From JBBQNY01 sp038221545 (GTDB lineage: Bacteria > Pseudomonadota > Gammaproteobacteria > Xanthomonadales > Ahniellaceae): 5,394 nt of DNA. The translations under genes and the position numbers were made by a program. The DNA is taken from positions 1 to 5,394 of the forward strand of contig JBBRIE010000203.1 of NCBI GenBank assembly GCA_038221545.1. The letters run 5' to 3'. Below are positions 1 through 5,394 of the stretch, one piece after another. The first letter of the stretch is position 1, and each line of letters starts with the position of its first letter. The notes under the pieces were generated by a model. The model was not told where the DNA came from, searched no databases, and saw nothing but the letters and a program-made list of their open reading frames with translations.

Positions 1-211
1 CGCGGACGACAATCGCCATGCTCCCCACCGACACGACCTGTCCGGCGCGGATCTTCGCGGTCTTGCGCAGCTCGACGTCGCCATCGACTTCGACACTGCC
101 GCCGGCCACCAGGGCCTTGCCCGCACCGCCGCTGTCGCAGGCGCCCACGAACTTGAGAAGCTTGTTGAGCTCGATGTACTCGCCGGTCAACTCGAACTCG
201 TGTCGTTGCAT
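1..211 (-). CDS. S4-domain RNA-binding protein, YbcJ-like (partial, 3' end off window)
   Basis: The minus strand from ATG at 211 down to the window edge reads 70 codons without a stop. The product opens MQRHEFELTGEYIELNKLLK and continues with a Gly/Ala-rich turn (CDSGGAGKALVAGG), then VEVDGDVELRKTAKI and AGQVV. This is the layout of a stand-alone S4 domain (about residues 12-60), as in E. coli YbcJ: a helix-turn-helix RNA-binding face followed by short strands. Family members are about 70-80 residues, so only a few C-terminal residues should be missing. S4 domains bind structured RNA, often rRNA; the exact target of YbcJ-like proteins is not something I can state. The protein should be cytosolic. 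No Shine-Dalgarno sequence precedes the ATG, and a TACAAT box lies only 6 nt upstream, suggesting a leaderless message. It is divergent from the enoyl reductase gene. The family call is firm; the biological role is open. Confidence 0.88.
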   Translation of the reverse strand, partial: MQRHEFELTGEYIELNKLLKFVGACDSGGAGKALVAGGSVEVDGDVELRKTAKIRAGQVVSVGSMAIVVR

Positions 212-217
212 TGCAGC

Positions 218-223
218 ATTGTA
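218..223 (-). promoter_or_regulatory. -10-like box TACAAT for the S4-domain gene
   Basis: On the minus strand TACAAT matches sigma-70 TATAAT at five of six bases. Six nucleotides (gctgca) separate it from the ATG at 211, which would place the transcription start at or next to the A of the start codon. At 16-18 nt spacing I see no good TTGACA-like -35 box (the hexamer at 17 nt is ATTCCC), so the call rests on the -10 box alone. Confidence 0.45.
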
Positions 224-263
224 GTCGACGCCCGAAGCGTGGGAATGCGTGCCCGCGGCGGGT

Positions 264-269
264 TAAAGT
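264..269 (+). promoter_or_regulatory. Possible -10 box TAAAGT for the enoyl reductase gene
   Basis: TAAAGT fits a TANNNT-type -10 box in an otherwise GC-rich 85-nt divergent intergenic region (212-296). It ends 27 nt before the ATG at 297, giving a leader of about 20 nt. No recognisable -35 box is present at normal spacing (GGGAAT at 17 nt). The same -10-to-start distance recurs at the desaturase, which is mild support. Confidence 0.35.
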
Positions 270-296
270 CCGTCTTCCACGTGCCGGGCGACCCCC

Positions 297-1283
297 ATGA
301 AGAAGGCCGAATATGCACGGCGCGGTCCGTTGCCGCAGGACGTTATCGAGGCTGTCGATTTCGAGCTGGCGCCGCTCAAGCCGGGCGAAGTGCTGGTCGA
401 GGTGCTGGCCGCGCCGATCAATCCATCCGACGTGCTGACATTGACGGGCCACTACGGGATGTTGCCTCCGCTGCCCGCGGTCGGCGGCAACGAAGGCATG
501 GGCCGTGTGCTGGAGACAGGATCCGATGTGCGTACGCTGGTGGCCGGCCAGCGGGTGTTGCTTCCAATCGGCGTCGGCACCTGGCGGACGCACCTCGTTG
601 CCGACGCGCGCGCCCTGGTCCCGCTGCCGAACTCGGGCGAGCCGGCGCAGATCGCGATGCTGGCGGTCAACCCGCCGACCGCGGCGCTGTTGCTGTCGGA
701 ATTCGTCACGCTCGTGCCGGGCGAATGGGTGGTGCAGAACGCGGCGAACTCCGCGGTTGGCACCTACCTCGTGCAGCTCGCGCGGCTGCGGGGTTTCAAC
801 ACCGTGAATGTCGTCCGGCGCGAGGCTGCCGCGGCGGCGGCCCGCGAAGCCGGCGGCGACGTGGTGCTGGTGGATGGCGACGACCTCTGCAAGCGCGTGC
901 GCGATGCCACGGGCGGTGCCGCGATCAGGCTTGCCATCGATGCCGTGGGCGGCGGCGCCACCGAACGATTGGCGCAATGCCTGGCGCCGGGCGGGGTGGT
1001 GGTCAACTACGGTGCGATGAGCGGCGACGCCTGCAAACTGTCACCAGCGTCGCTAATCTTTCGCGACATTTCGCTCCGGGGCTTCTGGCTCGCGCGGTGG
1101 TACCAGCAGGAGAACGCATCGCGGCGCGCGGCGCTGTTCGGTGAGCTGGCGGCACTGATCGCCGATGGGACGCTGTCGACCCGCATCGCCGCGACCTACC
1201 CGATCGAGCGGATCAAGGAAGCCATTGCTGCAGCCGCCGCAGGTGAACGTGACGGCAAGATCGTGCTGCTGCCGCACGGCTGA
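297..1283 (+). CDS. MECR/ETR-type 2-enoyl thioester reductase (NADPH-dependent, zinc-independent MDR)
   Basis: This 328-residue protein belongs to the medium-chain dehydrogenase/reductase superfamily and most resembles the mitochondrial-type trans-2-enoyl-CoA/ACP reductases. Those enzymes reduce the 2,3 double bond of an enoyl thioester with NADPH. Visible landmarks are INPSD (41-45), GHYGMLPPLPAVGGNEGMG (51-69), GTWRTH (94-99), the cofactor-loop motif NAANSAVG (148-155), NVVRR (171-175) and SLRGFWLARW (259-268). Tyr53 aligns with the catalytic tyrosine of human MECR and yeast Etr1. The arginines at 174-175, after the second Rossmann strand, suit NADPH. The usual zinc ligands of alcohol dehydrogenases are absent: GGNEG replaces GHEG, and no cysteine sits near residue 43. 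The ATG at 297 gives a normal N-terminus, although the Shine-Dalgarno sequence is weak. The desaturase follows on the same strand after 113 nt, a shared lipid theme. A quinone- or alcohol-type reductase is the less likely alternative. Confidence 0.85.
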   Translation: MKKAEYARRGPLPQDVIEAVDFELAPLKPGEVLVEVLAAPINPSDVLTLTGHYGMLPPLPAVGGNEGMGRVLETGSDVRTLVAGQRVLLPIGVGTWRTHLVADARALVPLPNSGEPAQIAMLAVNPPTAALLLSEFVTLVPGEWVVQNAANSAVGTYLVQLARLRGFNTVNVVRREAAAAAAREAGGDVVLVDGDDLCKRVRDATGGAAIRLAIDAVGGGATERLAQCLAPGGVVVNYGAMSGDACKLSPASLIFRDISLRGFWLARWYQQENASRRAALFGELAALIADGTLSTRIAATYPIERIKEAIAAAAAGERDGKIVLLPHG

Positions 1284-1284
1284 G

Positions 1285-1306
1285 GCGCGGCGTTGTGCAT
1301 CCGCGC
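1285..1306 (+). terminator. GC hairpin just after the reductase stop codon (weak terminator candidate)
   Basis: GCGCGG at 1285-1290 pairs perfectly with CCGCGC at 1301-1306 around a 10-nt loop, beginning two bases after the TGA at 1281-1283. An alternative stem, TGTGC (1294-1298) with GCACA (1305-1309), overlaps it, so only one can form at a time. No T-tract follows, so an intrinsic terminator of the classic kind is not supported. In GC-rich DNA such a stem can also occur by chance. Confidence 0.25.
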
Positions 1307-1340
1307 ACACTCCGGTCCGAGCCATACCGGTGCGCACGGG

Positions 1341-1369
1341 TTGAGTTGCACGCCCGGCGCCCCGACAAT
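1341..1369 (+). promoter_or_regulatory. Sigma-70-like promoter for the desaturase gene
   Basis: TTGAGT (1341-1346) and GACAAT (1364-1369) are separated by exactly 17 nt and match the TTGACA/TATAAT consensus at four of six bases each. The predicted transcription start is near 1376. This leaves a leader of about 21 nt with a GGAG ribosome site before the TTG start at 1397. The gap between reductase and desaturase holds nothing else recognisable apart from the hairpin at 1285-1306. Confidence 0.5.
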
Positions 1370-1383
1370 GGTGGAGCCAACCC

Positions 1384-1387
1384 GGAG
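1384..1387 (+). promoter_or_regulatory. Ribosome binding site GGAG deciding the TTG start
   Basis: GGAG lies 9 nt before the TTG at 1397, a normal distance. The only earlier in-frame start I found, GTG at 1295, has no comparable site and would place the promoter inside the coding region. This site is therefore the main evidence for the shorter protein. Confidence 0.5.
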
Positions 1388-1396
1388 TGCAATGCC

Positions 1397-2419
1397 TTGA
1401 GTCCTGCGAACGCTGCCAGCAGCAATCCTTCCGCGCGACTGCGCGCGCTGTGCGCGCAATTCGCCAAACCGCATTTCGGTCGCGCGTTGTGGCAGCTCAC
1501 CAACACGCTGGTGCCCTTTGTCGCGTTGTGGGCAGTGATGGCGTGGACTCGGGTCGCCGGCCTCGGCTATGGCTGGACGCTGCTGCTGGCGCTGCCGCTG
1601 GCCGGGTTGTACGTGCGCCTCTTCATCATCCAGCACGATTGCGGGCACGGCTCGTTCTTCGCCAGCAACCGCGCCAACCAGTGGGTGGGAGCGTGTCTCG
1701 GGCTGATCACGCTGTTCCCCTTCAGCTACTGGAAAAAGACGCATGCGGTGCATCATGGCACTTCGGGCAACCTTGACCGTCGCGAGTTCGGTGACGTCGC
1801 GACGCTGACCGTGGCCGAGTACCGTGCCAAGTCCTGGTGGGGTCGCCTGGGGTACCGCCTGTATCGCAGCACGCCGGTGCTGCTCGGCATCGGACCGACG
1901 TACCAGTTCGTGATCAAGCACCGACTCCCTTTCGACCTGCCGCGCGCGTGGCGCAAGGAATGGGCGAGCGTGTGGCTCAACAACGCGGCAATCCTCGCCT
2001 TCTACGGCTCGCTCGCCGCGTTGCTCGGGATCGGCACGGTCCTGTCGGTGCATCTGCCTACCGTCATGATCGCCGGGGCGCTGGGTGTCTGGCTCTTCTA
2101 CGTGCAACACACTTTCGAAGGCGCCTATTGGGCCCGCGGCGCAAAGTGGAATCCGCACGAGTCGGCCGTCGCGGGCAGTTCGTTCTTTGACCTCCCGCGC
2201 GTGCTCCACTGGTTCACTGGCAACATCGGCTACCACCACATCCACCATCTGGCGATCCGCATTCCGAACTACCGCCTGCGCGAGGCGTTCGAGTCCACCC
2301 CGCTGCTGCGACAGGCGCCTCGAATCACGCTCTGGTCCAGCCTTAAGAGCGCACGGCTCAAGTTGTGGGACGAAGACAACCAGCGGATGGTCGGCTTCCC
2401 GAAGCGCGCGTTGGCCTGA
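1397..2419 (+). CDS. Membrane fatty acid desaturase, omega-6/delta-12 (DesA/FAD2-like) family
   Basis: The product is an integral-membrane di-iron acyl-lipid desaturase of 340 residues from the TTG start. Such enzymes use oxygen and reduced ferredoxin or cytochrome to place a cis double bond in an acyl chain. All three histidine boxes are present: HDCGH (80-84), HAVHH (116-120) and HHIHH (280-284), plus the FYVQH(T)FEGAYW segment (around 234-245) typical of the omega-6-like subgroup. Hydrophobic stretches lie near residues 38-50, 57-78, 97-111, 199-218 and 221-236, fitting two membrane hairpins with the boxes facing the cytosol. An in-frame GTG at 1295 would add 34 Arg-rich residues, but the promoter and GGAG site favour 1397. 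No ferredoxin, ferredoxin reductase or fused cytochrome b5 domain is present, so the electron donor must be encoded elsewhere. Family is certain; double-bond position is not readable from the sequence. Confidence 0.93.
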   Translation: MSPANAASSNPSARLRALCAQFAKPHFGRALWQLTNTLVPFVALWAVMAWTRVAGLGYGWTLLLALPLAGLYVRLFIIQHDCGHGSFFASNRANQWVGACLGLITLFPFSYWKKTHAVHHGTSGNLDRREFGDVATLTVAEYRAKSWWGRLGYRLYRSTPVLLGIGPTYQFVIKHRLPFDLPRAWRKEWASVWLNNAAILAFYGSLAALLGIGTVLSVHLPTVMIAGALGVWLFYVQHTFEGAYWARGAKWNPHESAVAGSSFFDLPRVLHWFTGNIGYHHIHHLAIRIPNYRLREAFESTPLLRQAPRITLWSSLKSARLKLWDEDNQRMVGFPKRALA

Positions 2420-2447
2420 CTGTTCCCTCAGGAGTGCGGACAATCAG
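2416..2447. terminator. Imperfect inverted repeat spanning the convergent stop codons
   Basis: Bases 2416-2425 can pair with 2438-2447 (CTGACTGTTC against GGACAATCAG), with one C-A mismatch and one wobble or mismatched pair, around a 12-nt loop. The stem covers both the desaturase TGA (2417-2419) and the TGA of the opposite-strand GGDEF-EAL gene (2446-2444), leaving 24 nt between the genes. It could act as a weak bidirectional stop for transcription, but there is no T-run on either strand. It is the only structure I see in this gap. Confidence 0.25.
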
Positions 2448-4408
2448 CGCGGCGGATTGCCTTCGCCGCCACCTGGTAACAGTCGCGCGCCGCTCCGCAC
2501 CAGGTCGAAGAGCGCGAGCGTCGTCATCGGACGCGCCAGCCCGAAACCCTGCCCCAGTTCGCATCCGTTGCGGCGCAGGAAATCGAGGTCGTCCTGTGTT
2601 TCCACGCCTTCGCCGATGACGTCCATGGCAAGGGCCCGCGCGATCGCGACCATGCACGTTACGAGCCGTCCGGCGCGTGGATCACTCGCCTGGTCGGTGA
2701 CGAAGCTGCGATCGATCTTGAGCGTGTCGACGTCGAAGCTGCGCAGGTAGGACATCGCGCTGAAGCCGGTGCCGAAATCGTCCAGCGACACGCGCACGCA
2801 AAGTGCACGCAGCGCGTGGAGCGTGGCGCGCACGCGCGGCGAGGGCTGCAGCAGCACGCTCTCGGTGATCTCGATCTCGAGCGCCGAGCCGGGATAGGCA
2901 TGGCGCGACAACGCCTGCGCCACCCTCGCCGCGTAGTCGCGCTCCTGGATCTGGGTCGCGGAAGTGTTGACGGCGTGCAGCCATTCGCCGCCGGTCAACG
3001 CGCGCATGCGCGCGGCCGTGGCCAGCGCCTGCTCCAGTACCCACTCACCCACTTCGCGGATCAGCCCGGATTCCTCGAGCATCGGCACCATCTCGACGCA
3101 GGACACCGGTCCATGCTCCGGGCTATGCCAGCGCAGCAGCGCCTCCGCACCGACGACGCGGCCATCCGCAAGGTTCACCAGGGGCTGGTGCAGGACCGTG
3201 AACTCGTCGCGCTCCAGCGCGTGAGCCAATGCGAAGCGAATTTGCGCCGCACGCCCCGCCTGCTGGGTCATGGCGGGCTCGAACATGCGTGCACGCACAC
3301 CGTCTTTCTTGGCCACGCGCAGGGCGGTTTCGGCGCGGGCCAGCAGATCGCTGGCCCGCAGGTCCGGCTCGCAGCGCGCGATGCCGATGCGGAACTCGAA
3401 ACGTCCCACTATGCCGCGGTCGGCGCCGAATGCGATGTCGGCCGCGGCGAGCACGCGTTCGCTCGCGAACTGCAGCGCGTGGTCGTCCAGCGGTTCGTCG
3501 CTTTCCGGCACGAGGGGAAACGCGAACGCATTCGCGGAAATGCGCGCGACCGGATACTCGGGCGGCACCTCCGCCGCCAGGCGGCGTCCCGCCTCGACCA
3601 ACAGGCGGTCGGCGGTCGCCTGTCCCATCAGGTCATTGCATGCCGCGAAGTCGACGATGTCGGCGACCACCAGCGCGACGGGCGTGCGTTTCATCGCAGC
3701 GCCGCATTCGCCCGAAGCCGCGAGCGATGAAACCAGGCCCGCACGGTTGAACAGGCCGGTCAGCGCGTCGCGCTCACGCAGGCCCTCGCGTGAGTCGGCA
3801 GCCTGTTCGCGCCGAAGCAGGTGCCCGAGTTGGAGGGCCACGTGGCGGAGGATGTCGAACGCGGTCTCCGCAACCTCGCTTGGCGCGCGCGACCACAACT
3901 CGACGTAACCGTCGACGCCGGTTGCACTGCGGATGACCGCGGTTGAAACCAGGCGCTCCCGATGCGGACCCCCCGAACCTGACGATGCGACCGCCTCGAA
4001 GATGGCGGTCCGCTGGCCGCCCCGAAGCCGGGTGAGGTAATCGGGCAGCTGGTTCTGGAACGCCGCTTCGAACTCCCGGGTGCCCGTTGCGTCGCGTTCC
4101 GAGCCCAGCCGCTCCCAGCGACCGTCGTCGAATCCCCGCCAGAGATATCCGGCATGCCAGTTGGTGGCGGCGAACAAAGCCGCGAACACCGCGTGCGTGG
4201 CTTCTGCGAGCGACGATGCGGCGTTGGCGATTTCGCTGATCGTACGGCCGATCTCCAGCGCCTTGAACTCGCGGTGCAGGCGCGCGGTGGTGGCTTCGCT
4301 GTCGTCTTCGGCCTGTTTTCGACGCGCGCGTTCGCCTGCGAGTTCCACCGCGAGTTGCTCGACCCGAGAACCGTCATCTCCGGGCTTTTTCCGCGCCGCG
4401 ACCGTCAT
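2444..4408 (-). CDS. GAF-GGDEF-EAL protein: predicted c-di-GMP phosphodiesterase with degenerate GGDEF
   Basis: This 654-residue protein has a charged, probably coiled-coil N-terminus (about 15-50), a GAF-like sensor region (about 52-200), a GGDEF domain (about 205-375) and an EAL domain (about 385-640). No membrane segment or signal peptide is seen, so it should be cytosolic. The GGDEF domain opens normally with RDALTGLFNR (213-222), but its signature is SANAF (291-295), with Asp to Asn and Glu to Ala, and the RxxD inhibitory site is replaced by PPEY. Cyclase activity is therefore not expected. The EAL domain keeps the known catalytic set: E422 in EALLRW, N481, E516 in ITES, DDFGTG at 543-548, K564, E600/E603 in GEGVET and Q620. 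Hydrolysis of c-di-GMP to pGpG is the predicted activity, probably tuned by the GAF ligand and possibly by GTP bound to the dead GGDEF. The ATG at 4408 has a weak GGGA site about 10 nt upstream. The transporter gene lies 90 nt upstream on the same strand. Confidence 0.94.
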   Translation of the reverse strand: MTVAARKKPGDDGSRVEQLAVELAGERARRKQAEDDSEATTARLHREFKALEIGRTISEIANAASSLAEATHAVFAALFAATNWHAGYLWRGFDDGRWERLGSERDATGTREFEAAFQNQLPDYLTRLRGGQRTAIFEAVASSGSGGPHRERLVSTAVIRSATGVDGYVELWSRAPSEVAETAFDILRHVALQLGHLLRREQAADSREGLRERDALTGLFNRAGLVSSLAASGECGAAMKRTPVALVVADIVDFAACNDLMGQATADRLLVEAGRRLAAEVPPEYPVARISANAFAFPLVPESDEPLDDHALQFASERVLAAADIAFGADRGIVGRFEFRIGIARCEPDLRASDLLARAETALRVAKKDGVRARMFEPAMTQQAGRAAQIRFALAHALERDEFTVLHQPLVNLADGRVVGAEALLRWHSPEHGPVSCVEMVPMLEESGLIREVGEWVLEQALATAARMRALTGGEWLHAVNTSATQIQERDYAARVAQALSRHAYPGSALEIEITESVLLQPSPRVRATLHALRALCVRVSLDDFGTGFSAMSYLRSFDVDTLKIDRSFVTDQASDPRAGRLVTCMVAIARALAMDVIGEGVETQDDLDFLRRNGCELGQGFGLARPMTTLALFDLVRSGARLLPGGGEGNPPR

Positions 4409-4436
4409 TTACCGTCGTTCCCGGATGCAAGGCACA

Positions 4437-4468
4437 ATTGGACGACATCTCGGGGATGGCGCTGTCAA
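4437..4468 (-). promoter_or_regulatory. Possible promoter for the GGDEF-EAL gene (perfect TTGACA)
   Basis: On the minus strand a perfect -35 hexamer TTGACA occupies 4468-4463, in the 90-nt gap after the transporter stop. The best -10 candidate is TCCAAT at 4442-4437. It ends 28 nt before the ATG but lies 20 nt from the -35 box, longer than the preferred 16-18 nt. If real, the gene can be transcribed apart from the transporter. No terminator hairpin with a T-run is seen in this gap. Confidence 0.35.
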
Positions 4469-4498
4469 CGGCTGGTGAAAGGCCGCCACCTGTTTACC

Positions 4499-5394
4499 CT
4501 ACTGGCGCACCGTCAGTTCCATGGCGGGCGCCGCGTTACGCGGCCGGATACGCTCCAGCAGCGGATGCGCGATCACTGCGACGAAGATGATGCCGACGCC
4601 TGCGTAGAACGTGGGGGTGAGTTCGCGTTGCTCGCCCAGCAGCACGATCGCCAGTGCGATGGCGTACACGGGCTCGAGATTGACGATCAATTGCGCGGAA
4701 AAAGCGCTCATCTGTCGCAGTGCCACCAGCGACAGGGCGAACGGCAGCAGCGTGCAGGCGACGGCCAGCACCAGCAGGAGGATGGCATCGCGCGCCCCGG
4801 GCCACACCAGCAGGTCGCCCGCGAAGGCAGGGAAGAGCAATGGCATCAGGGGCGCGAGCAGCGTCAACGCAACGGTGCCTGCGGTGAGTTCGACGGTGGT
4901 GACGGTCAGCGCATCGGCGTGTTCGACCAGGCGCTTGTTGAGGGAACCGAACAGCGCCACGAGCAGCGCCGAAACGACGCCGACGGCGATTCCGGTGCGC
5001 ATGCCGCGCGGCACCCCGTTGACCACCAGCGCGACGCCGGGCAGCACCGCGACGCCCAGCAACAGCTCACGCCACTCGAACCTCCGGCGCGCCAACCAGG
5101 GCTCGATCAGGGCGGTGAAGGGTGCCGCGAGCGCGATACAGGTGGCTGCGACAGACGCGTTGGAGAGCTTGATGGCGCCGTAGAAGGTCAGCCAGTGCAG
5201 CGCGACCACAACGCCGACGCCCGAATACGCCAGTGCCAGCCGGGGCGGCAACGCACGCACGCCCCGCCACACGCGCGGAATCGTCGCCAGCGCCACCACC
5301 ACGATGAGCATTCGCCACCACACCAGCGGCAGCGCCGCGAGCGAGATGAGCTTGCCCAGGATGGCGGTGAAGCCCCACAACAGCACGCAGAAAT
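4499..5394 (-). CDS. EamA/DMT-superfamily transporter (partial, 5' end off window)
   Basis: This very hydrophobic protein is made of two EamA repeats of about 125-140 residues each. Counting from the GTG at 5386, the membrane segments fall near 4-20, 22-38, 51-72, 77-97, 108-124, 130-148, 160-187, 199-219, 228-251 and 258-276, giving the usual ten. Family marks include LLWGFTAILGK in the first helix, the WWR after it, and NLEPVYAIALAIVLLGE (236-252) in the second repeat. The reading frame stays open past that GTG to the window edge (Phe-Cys before it), and the first helix would be cut short by starting there. The true start is therefore likely a few to about twenty codons beyond 5394. DMT proteins export or import small metabolites; the substrate cannot be read from sequence. 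The stop is TAG at 4501-4499, followed by 90 nt and then the GGDEF-EAL gene. Confidence 0.9.
   Translation of the reverse strand, partial: FCVLLWGFTAILGKLISLAALPLVWWRMLIVVVALATIPRVWRGVRALPPRLALAYSGVGVVVALHWLTFYGAIKLSNASVAATCIALAAPFTALIEPWLARRRFEWRELLLGVAVLPGVALVVNGVPRGMRTGIAVGVVSALLVALFGSLNKRLVEHADALTVTTVELTAGTVALTLLAPLMPLLFPAFAGDLLVWPGARDAILLLVLAVACTLLPFALSLVALRQMSAFSAQLIVNLEPVYAIALAIVLLGEQRELTPTFYAGVGIIFVAVIAHPLLERIRPRNAAPAMELTVRQ

Noticed and set aside
18..224. A 68-codon plus-strand frame at the left edge
   Set aside because: It is Ser/Pro/Thr-rich and antisense to the S4-domain gene, which has clear family motifs.
200..1144. A 314-codon plus-strand frame overlapping the enoyl reductase
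   Set aside because: The Arg/Gly/Ala-rich, low-information translation is out of frame with a clear MECR-type protein.
1196..2443. A 415-codon open frame on the minus strand opposite the desaturase
   Set aside because: It is rich in Arg, Gln, Glu and His with no recognisable domain, begins at a TTG, and lies opposite a gene with three intact histidine boxes. This is the usual antisense shadow of GC-rich coding DNA.
2816..3730. A 304-codon plus-strand frame inside the GGDEF-EAL gene
   Set aside because: It is antisense to well-conserved EAL and GGDEF sequence and has no family features or ribosome site that I could recognise.
4383..4391. AAA AAG run at codons 7-8 of the GGDEF-EAL gene as a frameshift site
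   Set aside because: It is a short A5G run preceded by G, and no stimulating stem or meaningful alternative-frame product was found. It simply encodes Lys-Lys.
4474..4490. GGTG...CACC hairpin as a terminator after the transporter
   Set aside because: The stem has only four pairs with a 9-nt loop and no T-run, too weak to call.
4611..5183. A 190-codon plus-strand frame opposite the transporter
   Set aside because: It is Ser/Ala/Thr-rich shadow translation of the reverse complement of membrane-helix codons.

Overview
This GC-rich, gene-dense window looks like ordinary chromosome of a gammaproteobacterium, most plausibly the Lysobacter/Xanthomonas group (Lysobacteraceae/Xanthomonadaceae). That placement is an inference from base composition, protein style and the short-leader promoters; no rRNA or other marker gene is present. 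I see no transposase, phage gene, tRNA, CRISPR array or toxin-antitoxin pair, and no convincing sign of a new multi-gene system.

Layout from left to right. (1) A small S4-type RNA-binding protein on the minus strand runs off the left edge. (2) Divergent from it, across an 85-nt gap, is a plus-strand medium-chain reductase of the MECR/ETR type (2-enoyl thioester reductase). (3) On the same strand follows a membrane fatty acid desaturase with three histidine boxes. It has its own promoter in the 113-nt gap and probably starts at TTG 1397 rather than at the longer GTG frame. (4) Converging on the desaturase, with 24 nt between stop codons, is a minus-strand GAF-GGDEF-EAL protein. Its GGDEF motif is ruined and its EAL site is complete, so it is predicted to be a cyclic-di-GMP phosphodiesterase. 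(5) Upstream of that, on the same strand, is an EamA/DMT-family membrane transporter whose start lies beyond the right edge.

The two plus-strand genes share a lipid theme: the reductase reduces enoyl thioesters and the desaturase adds a double bond to an acyl chain. They may be co-regulated, but the promoter in front of the desaturase means it need not depend on the reductase transcript. The c-di-GMP protein, the transporter and the S4 protein show no obvious functional link to them or to one another.

The points most worth a second look are the degenerate cyclase joined to an intact phosphodiesterase, the apparently leaderless S4 gene, a similar -10-to-start spacing at three other genes, and the risk that the reductase is labelled a zinc alcohol dehydrogenase although it lacks the zinc ligands.
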